A stretch of DNA of 5,787 nucleotides from Clostridium sp. AM34-11AC (GCF_003435375.1 NZ_QWGL01000062.1:1-5787), one strand, 5' to 3'. Numbered from the stretch's first letter, positions 1 to 4,485 are shown. The notes: generated by a model not told the origin, from the sequence alone. Made by a program: numbers and translations.

Positions 1-9
1 CTGGCGAAC

Positions 10-31
10 TGACACCGAAATGATACCGAAA
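10..31 (+). repeat. Two tandem 11-bp iteron-like repeats
   Basis: TGACACCGAAA (10-20) is followed directly by TGATACCGAAA (21-31), two head-to-tail units differing at one base. The core CCGAAA recurs at 112-117 and 124-129, so four copies precede the first gene. Short direct repeats beside a replication initiator gene are typical of iterons, and a RepA_N-like gene begins at 344, but the array touches the window edge and only two units are tandem. The role as an initiator-binding site is inferred; the repeats themselves are plain in the sequence. Confidence 0.45.
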
Positions 32-42
32 CACGACAATCT

Positions 43-66
43 GATAGGGGGACAGTCTACCCTATC
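43..66. repeat. Inverted repeat GATAGGG/CCCTATC
   Basis: GATAGGG (43-49) and CCCTATC (60-66) form a perfect 7-bp stem around a 10-base spacer, just downstream of the CCGAAA repeats. There is no following T-run, so it does not look like a terminator. It could be a protein-binding dyad or a structural part of a replication origin. Confidence 0.45.
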
Positions 67-81
67 GCTGATACTTCGGGA

Positions 82-120
82 GATTTTAAGCAGCCTATGG
101 CTGTAATTTTGCCGAAAATC
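82..120. repeat. Nested dyads before the first gene
   Basis: CAGCC (91-95) pairs with GGCTG (99-103) around the loop TAT. This small hairpin lies inside an outer pair GATTTT (82-87) and AAAATC (115-120). Together with the dyad at 43-66 and the CCGAAA repeats, it makes the 158 bases before the first gene rich in structure and poor in coding potential. Origin or leader regulation are both possible. Confidence 0.35.
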
Positions 121-158
121 GCCCCGAAACCATACACTAAAACGGGAGGAAACACAAT

Positions 159-347
159 ATGCCGAGAATGAGCAAAAAGAGGAAGCATGAGCTTTCCTTT
201 TACCTCAATGACCGGGGGCGTGTCACTTACAACGAATTATGCCGGAAATGCCAGCATGGGTGCAAGCAGAGCTTCCGGGCGGTTGTGGTTGACTGCCCCC
301 GTTATTTATCCAAACGAGCAAAGAAAAAGGAGGAACACACCGAATGA
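159..347 (+). CDS. Small basic Cys-rich protein of the rep module
   Basis: This 62-residue protein has no function I can name. It is very basic at both ends (SKKRKH near residue 5, SKRAKKKEE near residue 51). The middle has cysteines at about 28, 31, 35 and 46 (CxxCxxxC, then C), a spacing that could hold one zinc ion. The start is supported by GGGAGG at 144-149, nine bases before the ATG. Its stop overlaps the next start as ATGA (344-347), so translation is probably coupled to the RepA_N-like protein. From memory, similar short proteins sit before the replication gene in Clostridia mobile elements. A small DNA- or RNA-binding accessory protein is a guess from charge and cysteines only. I am confident that it is a real gene, not of its function. 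Confidence 0.8.
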   Translation: MPRMSKKRKHELSFYLNDRGRVTYNELCRKCQHGCKQSFRAVVVDCPRYLSKRAKKKEEHTE

Positions 348-685
348 ATTTTGAATTTATGACGATAGACACACCCTTGCCGCCCTGTATGCCATTTCCC
401 AGAGCGTTGACAGGATTTCCAGTCAGCAGCACCGCAAAGGTCATGTACTGCCGGATGCTGGACGCTATGCTTTCCAAAGGTCAGGAGGACGAAAACGGAA
501 TCCTGTTTGTCTGCTTCCCTGTTACAGCCATTGCCGCAGTCCTGTCCCGCAGCCCCATGACAGTCAAGCGTTCTCTGAATGAACTGGAAACAGCCGGACT
601 TATCATGCGGGTGCGTCAGGGCGTTGGAGAACCAAACAGGATTTATGTGCTGATACCAGGAAAGGAGGACGCTGCCCTTGCCTGA
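344..685 (+). CDS. RepA_N-type replication initiator-like winged-helix protein
   Basis: This 113-residue protein resembles the N-terminal winged-helix domain of RepA_N plasmid initiators (Pfam RepA_N). Residues about 26-50 (PVSSTAKVMYCRMLDAMLSK) match the opening helix. The stretch DENG then FVCFPVTAIAAVLSRS (49-70) and MTVKRSLNELETAGLI (72-87) form the helix-turn-helix and recognition helix, and the wing RVRQG...NRIYVLIP follows. Full plasmid RepA_N proteins are about three times longer, so this is the short, DNA-binding-only form seen in integrative elements. It may bind the CCGAAA repeats and dyads upstream, to start replication of the excised circle or to regulate the operon. The ATG overlaps the preceding stop and AAGGAGG (329-335) lies nine bases upstream. 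Its end overlaps the DUF3847 gene by eight bases. Confidence 0.8.
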   Translation: MNFEFMTIDTPLPPCMPFPRALTGFPVSSTAKVMYCRMLDAMLSKGQEDENGILFVCFPVTAIAAVLSRSPMTVKRSLNELETAGLIMRVRQGVGEPNRIYVLIPGKEDAALA

Positions 686-974
686 TACCTCAAAGCTGGA
701 AAAGCTAAACCGGGAGCTGGAGAAAAGCGAAAAGAAACTGCGGAAAGCAATCAATGATGAAAAGGCATTGCAGCACCAGTTAAAGCAGCTTACCCGAAAG
801 GAACGGACGCACCGGCTCTGTACCCGTGGCGGTATGCTGGAAAGTTTTCTGCAAGAGCCGGAACGCCTGACAGATGATGATGTCATGCTGTTGTTGAAAC
901 TCATTTTTCACAGGCAGGACACGCAGGAACTATTGAAAAAACTGCTGGAACGGGAGAAGCCGGAAACCCCTTAG
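678..974 (+). CDS. DUF3847 family coiled-coil protein
   Basis: This 98-residue protein matches my recollection of DUF3847, a family of short proteins found almost only in Firmicutes conjugative and mobilizable elements, with no established function. Residues 5-42 are a charged heptad-like coiled coil (KLEKLNRELEKSEKKLRKA...). The family signature KERTHRLCTRGG follows at 41-52, then a helical tail containing LTDDDVMLLLKLIF. The start is TTG at 678, chosen because AAAGGAGG (661-668) lies nine bases upstream and no ATG fits; the gene overlaps the end of the RepA_N-like gene. In this class of element it sits between rep and mob. The stop codon lies inside one arm of the CCCTTAG/CTAAGGG dyad bordering the predicted oriT, so gene end and transfer origin are interlocked. 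Confidence 0.85.
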   Translation: MPDTSKLEKLNRELEKSEKKLRKAINDEKALQHQLKQLTRKERTHRLCTRGGMLESFLQEPERLTDDDVMLLLKLIFHRQDTQELLKKLLEREKPETP

Positions 975-1017
975 TTTACTAAGGGCGCAATTATACACCA
1001 CCCAGAGGATGGTGCAT
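968..1017 (-). other. oriT: Predicted origin of transfer (oriT), MobQ type
   Basis: Read on the minus strand, a hairpin (CACCATCC, loop TCT, GGGTGGTG; plus-strand 996-1014, one T·G pair) is followed directly by TATAATTGCGCCCTTAG. This is the known arrangement at oriT of the RSF1010/R1162 and pGO1/pSK41 families: a hairpin, then an A/T-rich stretch, then the nic core TGCGCCCT. A perfect 7-bp inverted repeat (CCCTTAG, TTTA, CTAAGGG; 968-985) lies on the other side and shares the CCCTTAG bases. The relaxase gene at 2661 belongs to the matching MobQ class. The nick should fall within about 983-989 on the minus strand; the exact bond is not given by the sequence. The strand would lead with the rep genes and bring the mob gene in last. 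Confidence 0.75.
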
Positions 1018-1250
1018 TGCGTTCTCCGAAGGCTCCTCGCCGGAGGGCTGTGATTTTCCGCAGTCATGGTCTGCTCCAAATCATACAGGGGACGCTACGC
1101 CGTCTCCGCTCCGCTTCGGTCGGTGCAGGGCAAACGTCCACTGGACGTTTTGCACCCCTGCGCTGGCTACCGCCAGCTACCCTTTTGTGGACTTGCCATC
1201 TGGGGACACCTTGCGCTGCAAGCTGTTCCCATCTGACAAGTTTCATAAAA
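1018..1250. repeat. Non-coding, dyad-rich stretch after oriT
   Basis: I find no credible gene here; the open frames lack ribosome binding sites and recognisable content. The stretch is GC-rich and full of inverted repeats: CTCCG (1024-1028) with CGGAG (1041-1045); AAACGTCCA (1132-1140) with TGGACGTTT (1142-1150) around a single C, extended imperfectly by GCAGGG (1125-1130) and CCCTGC (1156-1161); and GCTGGC (1162-1167) with GCCAGC (1172-1177). GACG and CGTC near 1091-1104 may add a fourth. Such clusters suit accessory oriT sites, a single-strand replication origin or a structured leader. No terminator T-run follows them. Confidence 0.5.
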
Positions 1251-1254
1251 TACG

Positions 1255-1284
1255 CTATCTTTTCGATAGGTAATAAAGTATAAT
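1255..1284 (+). promoter_or_regulatory. Possible promoter with dyad for the small-gene cargo
   Basis: A perfect -10 hexamer TATAAT lies at 1279-1284, 43 bases before the first cargo gene. No good -35 is found at the right distance. The dyad CTATC (1255-1259) / GATAG (1265-1269) lies where the -35 would be, which might mean an activator or repressor site. The promoter is plausible by position but weakly supported. Confidence 0.35.
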
Positions 1285-1327
1285 GAAATCAATAACAAAC
1301 TGGACTTGAATAACGGGAGGGACGCCT

Positions 1328-1540
1328 ATGTTATGGTCTATTAGTGGTGGAGTTATAATTTTTGTTTTAGGTATGTTTATTTTTTTGAAGCCAGATTTAG
1401 TGTGGAAATTAACAGAAGCATGGAAATCTTATCGAGCAGATGAGCCATCTGAGTTATATCTGAAAACCACAAAAATTGGCGGTATTTTATTTGCTCTATT
1501 AGGAGTTGTCATGATAATACTTCCCTTTATTTTGAAATAA
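1328..1540 (+). CDS. DUF6199-like small membrane protein
   Basis: This 70-residue protein has two hydrophobic segments, about 4-20 (SISGGVIIFVLGMFIFL) and 50-68 (IGGILFALLGVVMIILPF). They are joined by a polar loop with PDLVWKLTEAWKSYRADEPSELYLKTTKIGG. The WKLTE.WKS...EPS.LY pattern agrees with what I remember of DUF6199, a family of uncharacterised Firmicutes membrane proteins. Both ends probably sit on the same side of the membrane. GGGAGG (1315-1320) lies seven bases before the ATG. It is the first of four A/T-rich genes inserted between oriT and the relaxase and is probably co-transcribed with them. Its function is unknown; an immunity-like role is only suggested by company. Confidence 0.75.
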   Translation: MLWSISGGVIIFVLGMFIFLKPDLVWKLTEAWKSYRADEPSELYLKTTKIGGILFALLGVVMIILPFILK

Positions 1541-1592
1541 TAACTTTCAGATTGCATGACGAGCGACAAATCAATTTTAGGAAGGGATATAG

Positions 1593-1775
1593 ATGCCGGT
1601 TATCGAGATTATAACGATTGTATTTGCAGCGATTACAATTTATTTGTGTTATGACGAATATAAAAAAGGAAAAATGAGTTTGAGGAATTTCAAAATAGTT
1701 TCTATATGCGAAAGTCTTGCGATTTTAGGAATGATATTTTTGATAATTTGCTTATATTCAAATATGAAATTATAA
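1593..1775 (+). CDS. Small two-TM hypothetical protein
   Basis: I do not recognise this 60-residue protein. It has two hydrophobic helices, about 3-20 (VIEIITIVFAAITIYLCY) and 36-55 (IVSICESLAILGMIFLIICLY), around a short basic loop DEYKKGKMSLRNFK, which by the positive-inside rule should face the cytoplasm. AGGAAGGG (1579-1586) precedes the ATG by six bases, which supports translation. It lies 52 bases after the DUF6199-like gene and 20 bases before the CPCC gene, with no terminator between, so one transcript is likely. A small membrane immunity protein and a drifting remnant are both possible. Confidence 0.6.
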   Translation: MPVIEIITIVFAAITIYLCYDEYKKGKMSLRNFKIVSICESLAILGMIFLIICLYSNMKL

Positions 1776-1795
1776 GGGGGAGCTAAAAACACGAA

Positions 1796-2050
1796 ATGAT
1801 GAAATATCAATGTCCTTGTTGTGGATATTTTACCTACAATGTTCCGGCAAATGAAGATTGTGGGTATATCTGTCCCGTTTGTTTTTGGGAGAATGACCCG
1901 TTCATTGCTTCTGATAACGAACCAAGTGACTCTAATCATGGAATAACGCTAAAAGAAGCGAAATCCAATTTCTCAAAATTTGGTGCTTGTGAAAAAGAAA
2001 TGTTATGTTATGTCCGACCACCAAGAGATGATGAAAAAGAAATTTCATAG
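1796..2050 (+). CDS. CPCC family cysteine-rich zinc-binding protein
   Basis: This 84-residue protein has the CPCC family hallmark near its N-terminus: CPCCGYFTY at 6-14 and CPVCFWEND at 26-34. The two CxxC knuckles (Cys6/Cys9 and Cys26/Cys29, with Cys8 and Cys22 nearby) probably bind one zinc ion, as in a zinc ribbon. The downstream stretch HGITLKEAKSNFSKFGACEKEMLCYVRPPR also fits the family. CPCC proteins occur in polymorphic toxin loci and have been proposed as immunity proteins; that role is established by context rather than biochemistry. The first ATG (1796) and the next codon ATG (1799) are both usable; GGGGGAG (1776-1782) lies 13 or 16 bases upstream, a somewhat long spacing. The protein is likely cytoplasmic, with no signal sequence. 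Confidence 0.82.
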   Translation: MMKYQCPCCGYFTYNVPANEDCGYICPVCFWENDPFIASDNEPSDSNHGITLKEAKSNFSKFGACEKEMLCYVRPPRDDEKEIS

Positions 2051-2071
2051 TAGTGTGTAAAGGAGAATCAA

Positions 2072-2476
2072 ATGAAGCATAAAAAGTTTTTGTTAATTGC
2101 ACTGATATGTTTAATCGGTATAGGTATTAGCTTTCTTTTGTTTTCTGCTCATAGACCATTCAAAGATTTAGAGGCAGCAGATATTACTTCGGCAAGTGTT
2201 CGGTTATCGCCACCTGATACAACAATTCAGATAGTAGAAACAGAGGAATTAGTATCATATCTCAATGAGGTAGTTATTTACAATAAGGACAACTCATATA
2301 CAGAATATGCCGGACAAGCAGTTATTTTCACTCTGTCTTTGGCAGATGGTTCTCAAGTGGAGATTATAGCATACAATCCATTTATTATAATTGACGGTAT
2401 TGGTTATAAATGCAAATATGAACCTTGTGAAGCTCTTAATCATTATGCTAATGAGCTAATGACAAGAGAACCATAA
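2072..2476 (+). CDS. Membrane-anchored hypothetical protein
   Basis: This 134-residue protein starts with a basic tip (MKHKK) and one hydrophobic helix at about 6-25 (FLLIALICLIGIGISFLLFS). No cleavage motif or lipobox cysteine is evident, so it is probably a signal-anchored protein with a roughly 105-residue domain outside the membrane. That domain has alternating beta-like stretches (TIQIVETEELVSYLNEVVIY, AVIFTLSLADGSQVEIIAYN, PFIIIDGIGYKCKYEPCEALNHY) and two cysteines that might pair. I have seen similar proteins in Firmicutes but know no function. AAGGAG (2060-2065) precedes the ATG by six bases. It is the last of the four A/T-rich cargo genes. Confidence 0.75.
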   Translation: MKHKKFLLIALICLIGIGISFLLFSAHRPFKDLEAADITSASVRLSPPDTTIQIVETEELVSYLNEVVIYNKDNSYTEYAGQAVIFTLSLADGSQVEIIAYNPFIIIDGIGYKCKYEPCEALNHYANELMTREP

Positions 2477-2500
2477 TTTTTAAGTGTACCATCTACCCAT

Positions 2501-2517
2501 CGGGTCAACTTGTCCCG
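2501..2517. repeat. 17-bp imperfect palindrome before the relaxase
   Basis: CGGGTCAAC then TTGTCCCG forms a near-palindrome: CGGG pairs with CCCG and CA with TG, with one mismatch in each half-site (T2505/T2513). It lies at the return to backbone composition, 144 bases before the relaxase start. A regulator binding site is possible; nothing else in view identifies the protein. Confidence 0.3.
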
Positions 2518-2538
2518 AACTTTTACAACTAAATATCC

Positions 2539-2598
2539 GCCGCCCTCACAGCGGCACACCGAGCAGGAAATCTGAAAAAAGGTCTCCTGCTTTTTTTC
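2539..2598 (+). terminator. Terminator-like structure in relaxase leader
   Basis: A first hairpin, GCCGC (2539-2543) with GCGGC (2551-2555), is followed by AGCAGGA (2562-2568) with TCCTGCT (2585-2591) and a run of seven T at 2591-2597. This is the layout of an intrinsic terminator on the plus strand. The loop also contains GAAAAAAG (2574-2581), which can pair with CTTTTTTTC (2590-2598) and would exclude the second hairpin. It could end the cargo transcript or attenuate transcription entering the relaxase gene at 2661. The 16-base loop makes it weaker than a textbook terminator. Confidence 0.5.
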
Positions 2599-2660
2599 TG
2601 CCCAAAATGAGGTGGTAAAACGCCACACCATCCACCAACTACCGAAAGGAGGGACACGAA

Positions 2661-3215
2661 ATGCCCTGTCCACACAACGAAATCACGATTGTTCAGCGCA
2701 GCCAGCGGCAGTCTGCGGTTGCCGCCGCTGCTTACCAGAGTGGCGAAAAGCTGTTCTGTGAATATGACCAGCAAGTGAAGCACTACCCGGAAAAGCGTGG
2801 CATCGTCCACAATGAAATCCTGCTCCCGGCAAATGCCCCGCCGGAGTATGCAGACCGCAATACCTTATGGAATGCCGCCGAAGCGGTGGAGAAGCAATGG
2901 AACTCCCAGCTTGCAAGGCGGTGGGTGCTTACCATCCCCAGAGAGATACCGCCCGAACAGTACGCTGTCCTTGTCCGGGAGTTTTGCCAGCAGCAGTTTG
3001 TTTCCAAAGGCATGATTGCTGATTTTGCAATCCATGACCCCCATCCGCCGGGACCCAATCCCCACGCCCATGTCCTGCTGACTATGAGAGCAATGGACGA
3101 ACATGGAAAATGGCTTCCCAAGAGCCGCAAGGTTTATGACCTTGATGAAAGCGGAGAACGGATAAAACTTCCGTCCGGCAGGTGGAAAAGCCACAAGGAG
3201 GATACGGTTGACTGA
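2661..3215 (+). CDS. MobA/MobL (MobQ) relaxase, N-terminal part ended by TGA
   Basis: This is the N-terminal nuclease part of a MobA/MobL relaxase, which nicks one DNA strand at oriT and stays bound to the 5' end to lead conjugative transfer. The likely catalytic tyrosine is Tyr25 in SAVAAAAYQSGEKL. The metal-binding histidines are in HDPHPPGPNPHAHVLLTMR (His125-His137), and EAVEKQWNSQLARRW near residue 75 matches the intervening motif. AAAGGAGGG (2645-2653) lies seven bases before the ATG. The frame stops after 184 residues at TGA (3213-3215), where the second copy of a 43-codon tandem repeat has TGG (Trp). Intact relatives are several hundred residues long. The nuclease core is complete in sequence, but whether this short form folds and nicks is uncertain; it probably behaves as a pseudogene. 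Confidence 0.88.
   Translation: MPCPHNEITIVQRSQRQSAVAAAAYQSGEKLFCEYDQQVKHYPEKRGIVHNEILLPANAPPEYADRNTLWNAAEAVEKQWNSQLARRWVLTIPREIPPEQYAVLVREFCQQQFVSKGMIADFAIHDPHPPGPNPHAHVLLTMRAMDEHGKWLPKSRKVYDLDESGERIKLPSGRWKSHKEDTVD
3087..3215 (+). repeat. 129-bp tandem repeat, copy 1 (ends in TGA)
   Basis: This 43-codon unit begins RAMDEHGKWLPK and ends KSHKEDTVD followed by a stop. By codon alignment it differs from copy 2 at nine bases: seven silent changes (AGA/AGG, GGA/GGG twice, CGC/CGT, AAA/AAG, CTT/CTG, CCG/CCA), one Ser-to-Asn change, and the last codon TGA in place of TGG. Length and phase keep the relaxase frame. Confidence 0.95.
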
Positions 3216-3344
3216 AGGGCAATGGACGAACATGGGAAATGGCTTCCCAAGAGCCGTAAGGTTTATGACCTTGATGAAAACGGGGAACGGATAAAGCTGC
3301 CATCCGGCAGGTGGAAAAGCCACAAGGAGGATACGGTTGACTGG
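3216..3344 (+). repeat. 129-bp tandem repeat, copy 2 (ends in TGG)
   Basis: The second unit abuts copy 1 with no extra base and stays in the relaxase frame. It encodes the same 43 residues apart from Asn for Ser, and ends in Trp, continuing into WNDQKYCEIWRHEWEVIQ as in intact relaxases. It is therefore the copy that matches the normal continuation of the gene. Confidence 0.95.
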
Positions 3345-3395
3345 AACGACCAGAAGTATTGTGAAATCTGGCGGCATGAATGGGAGGTCATCCAG
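3216..3395 (+). pseudogene. MobA/MobL relaxase, detached continuation and breakpoint
   Basis: Downstream of the internal TGA the relaxase frame stays open through repeat copy 2 and WNDQKYCEIWRHEWEVIQ, residues typical of the MobA/MobL domain just after the histidine motif. Homology to the family appears to end at about 3395; the frame then runs through unrelated sequence to TAA at 3465-3467. The C-terminal several hundred residues of a normal relaxase are absent. An ATG at 3222 opens this frame, but no ribosome binding site sits at a usable distance, so separate translation is unlikely. It is best read as a broken remnant. Confidence 0.8.
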
Positions 3396-4128
3396 AAATA
3401 TTCCGGTCATAAAGATAACGACCGAGATGCTACGAAAATATCTTGTAGAGTATCAAACGATAAATAATTGTGGAAAGGTAACTATTAATAATATTCGTAG
3501 AAGTCTTTCCACATTTTTTTCGTGGCTAGAGGAAGAGGATTATATTATAAAAAGCCCAATGAAAAGAATTCATAAGGTAAAGACTGCCGTTATTGTAAAA
3601 GATACCATTCCGGATGAGAAAATAGAAATTCTTAGAGATAATTGTAATAATCTGCGTGATAGGGCAATGATTGATTTTCTGCTTTCAACAGGAATTAGAG
3701 TAGGCGAATTGGTAAGGCTGAACATTGATGATATAGATTTCTCTGAGCGGGAATGCGTGGTTTATGGCAAAGGAGACAAAGAGAGGAAAGCATATTTTGA
3801 TGCTAAGACCAAAATTCATTTGTTGAATTATATTGAATCAAGGACAGATAATAATATAGCGTTATTTGTGTCGTTAAACAAACCACACAGTAGACTTACT
3901 GAAAGCGGTGTGGAGTTACGATTACGAGAAATGGGGAAGAAGTTAGGTGTAGAAAAGGTACACCCACATAAGTTCAGAAGGACTATGGCCACCAGAGCAA
4001 TTGAGAAAGGTATGCCGATTGAACAGGTACAGAAAATTCTGGGACATGAGCAAATAGATACAACGCTCAGATATGCAATGGTTAATCAAAACAATGTGAA
4101 GCTATCGCATCGAAAATATATTTCATAG
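3337..4128 (+). CDS. Tyrosine recombinase/integrase, 5' end replaced
   Basis: A Xer-like tyrosine recombinase, which cuts and rejoins DNA at attachment sites through a 3'-phosphotyrosyl intermediate. Counting from TTG 3337, the core-binding SAM-like region is about 25-75 (KITTEMLRKYLVEYQ...SWLEEEDYIIKSP). The catalytic domain has Arg121 (STGIRVGEL), Lys145 (GKGDKER), His211/Arg214 (HPHKFRRT), His237 (ILGHEQIDTT) and Tyr246 (LRYAMV), so all catalytic residues are present. Intact relatives have more sequence before ITTEML; here it is replaced by out-of-frame relaxase sequence up to about 3395. TTG 3337 is preceded by AAGGAGG (3324-3330) at six bases; ATG at 3376 and 3427 are alternatives with weaker signals. 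The true ancestral start is lost. Activity is doubtful because the N-terminal clamp is incomplete. Confidence 0.8.
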   Translation: MTGTTRSIVKSGGMNGRSSRNIPVIKITTEMLRKYLVEYQTINNCGKVTINNIRRSLSTFFSWLEEEDYIIKSPMKRIHKVKTAVIVKDTIPDEKIEILRDNCNNLRDRAMIDFLLSTGIRVGELVRLNIDDIDFSERECVVYGKGDKERKAYFDAKTKIHLLNYIESRTDNNIALFVSLNKPHSRLTESGVELRLREMGKKLGVEKVHPHKFRRTMATRAIEKGMPIEQVQKILGHEQIDTTLRYAMVNQNNVKLSHRKYIS

Positions 4129-4129
4129 A

Positions 4130-4158
4130 TTGACTTGTAACGCAAAAGACGTTACAAT
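4130..4158 (+). promoter_or_regulatory. Sigma-A promoter with palindromic operator for the TA operon
   Basis: TTGACT (-35, 4130-4135) and TACAAT (-10, 4153-4158) are separated by exactly 17 bases, close to the housekeeping consensus. A perfect inverted repeat, TTGTAACG (4135-4142) and CGTTACAA (4150-4157) with a 7-base spacer, fills the region between them and covers most of the -10. RelB-family antitoxins bind such palindromes through a ribbon-helix-helix dimer and repress their own operon, so this is the expected autoregulatory operator. The promoter starts two bases after the integrase stop. Confidence 0.85.
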
Positions 4159-4182
4159 AAAAGAAAGATGGAGGTGTATTCT

Positions 4183-4485
4183 ATGGGAAAAACAGCAACA
4201 TTAAATATAAGAGTAAATCCAGATGTAAAAGAAAATGCAGAAAGTGTATTGGCACAATTAGGGATACCAATGGCTACTGCTATAGATATGTATTTAAAAC
4301 AAATATCATTAGTAGGAGGAATTCCCTTTTCTATTGTATTACCAAAAGCAGCTAATTCAGTGAATGCAGATATGATGTCTGTTACACAGATTCATCAAAA
4401 GTTAGAAAAAGGATATGCCGATATAGAGAAAGGAAATGTTGAGGATGCAGCTAGTGCGTTTGTGGCATTTAGAGAGAGGCATTAA
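4183..4485 (+). CDS. RelB/DinJ family antitoxin
   Basis: This 100-residue antitoxin of a type II system should bind and neutralise the RelE/ParE-type toxin encoded next to it and repress the operon. The N-terminus (MGKTATLNIRVNPDVKENAESVLAQLGIPMATAIDMYLKQI) is a typical RelB/DinJ ribbon-helix-helix: a beta strand at about 5-10, then two helices. The rest (SVTQIHQKLEKGYADIEKGNVEDAASAFVAF) would be the toxin-wrapping tail. I chose ATG 4183 because GGAGG (4170-4174) lies eight bases upstream; the earlier in-frame ATG at 4168 overlaps that site and lacks one of its own. The gene ends as TAATG, overlapping the toxin start by one base, so the two are translationally coupled. Confidence 0.88.
   Translation: MGKTATLNIRVNPDVKENAESVLAQLGIPMATAIDMYLKQISLVGGIPFSIVLPKAANSVNADMMSVTQIHQKLEKGYADIEKGNVEDAASAFVAFRERH

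Noticed and set aside
2..106. Open plus-strand frame at the left edge as the end of an upstream gene
   Set aside because: Only 34 codons, unlike any family I know, and it overlaps the repeats and dyads; this length is easily open by chance.
302..904. A 200-residue minus-strand frame across the rep genes
   Set aside because: It lies opposite three well supported overlapping genes and is Ser/Phe-rich as expected of an antisense shadow.
1017..1283. An 88-residue plus-strand frame and a 60-residue minus-strand frame after oriT
   Set aside because: No ribosome binding site at either start, odd composition and no recognisable domain; the bases are explained by inverted repeats.
1235..2514. GACAAGTT (1235-1242) and AACTTGTC (2507-2514) as terminal inverted repeats of the cargo
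   Set aside because: Only eight bases, no target duplication found and no transposase inside; chance or backbone sequence is as likely.
3213..3215. TGA read as a sense codon (Trp or Sec) giving a full relaxase
   Set aside because: TGA ends the 62-aa and RepA_N-like genes here, no recoding structure is evident, and the relaxase is truncated further on anyway.
2865..3410. A 181-residue minus-strand frame showing an internal repeat
   Set aside because: It is the antisense of the relaxase and only mirrors the 129-bp duplication.
4128..4170. An attachment site after the integrase stop
   Set aside because: The bases are fully accounted for by the toxin-antitoxin promoter and operator, and no direct repeat of them is visible elsewhere in the window.
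4168..4182. ATG 4168 as antitoxin start
   Set aside because: It overlaps the GGAGG that serves ATG 4183, and family proteins start near MGKTATLNIRV.
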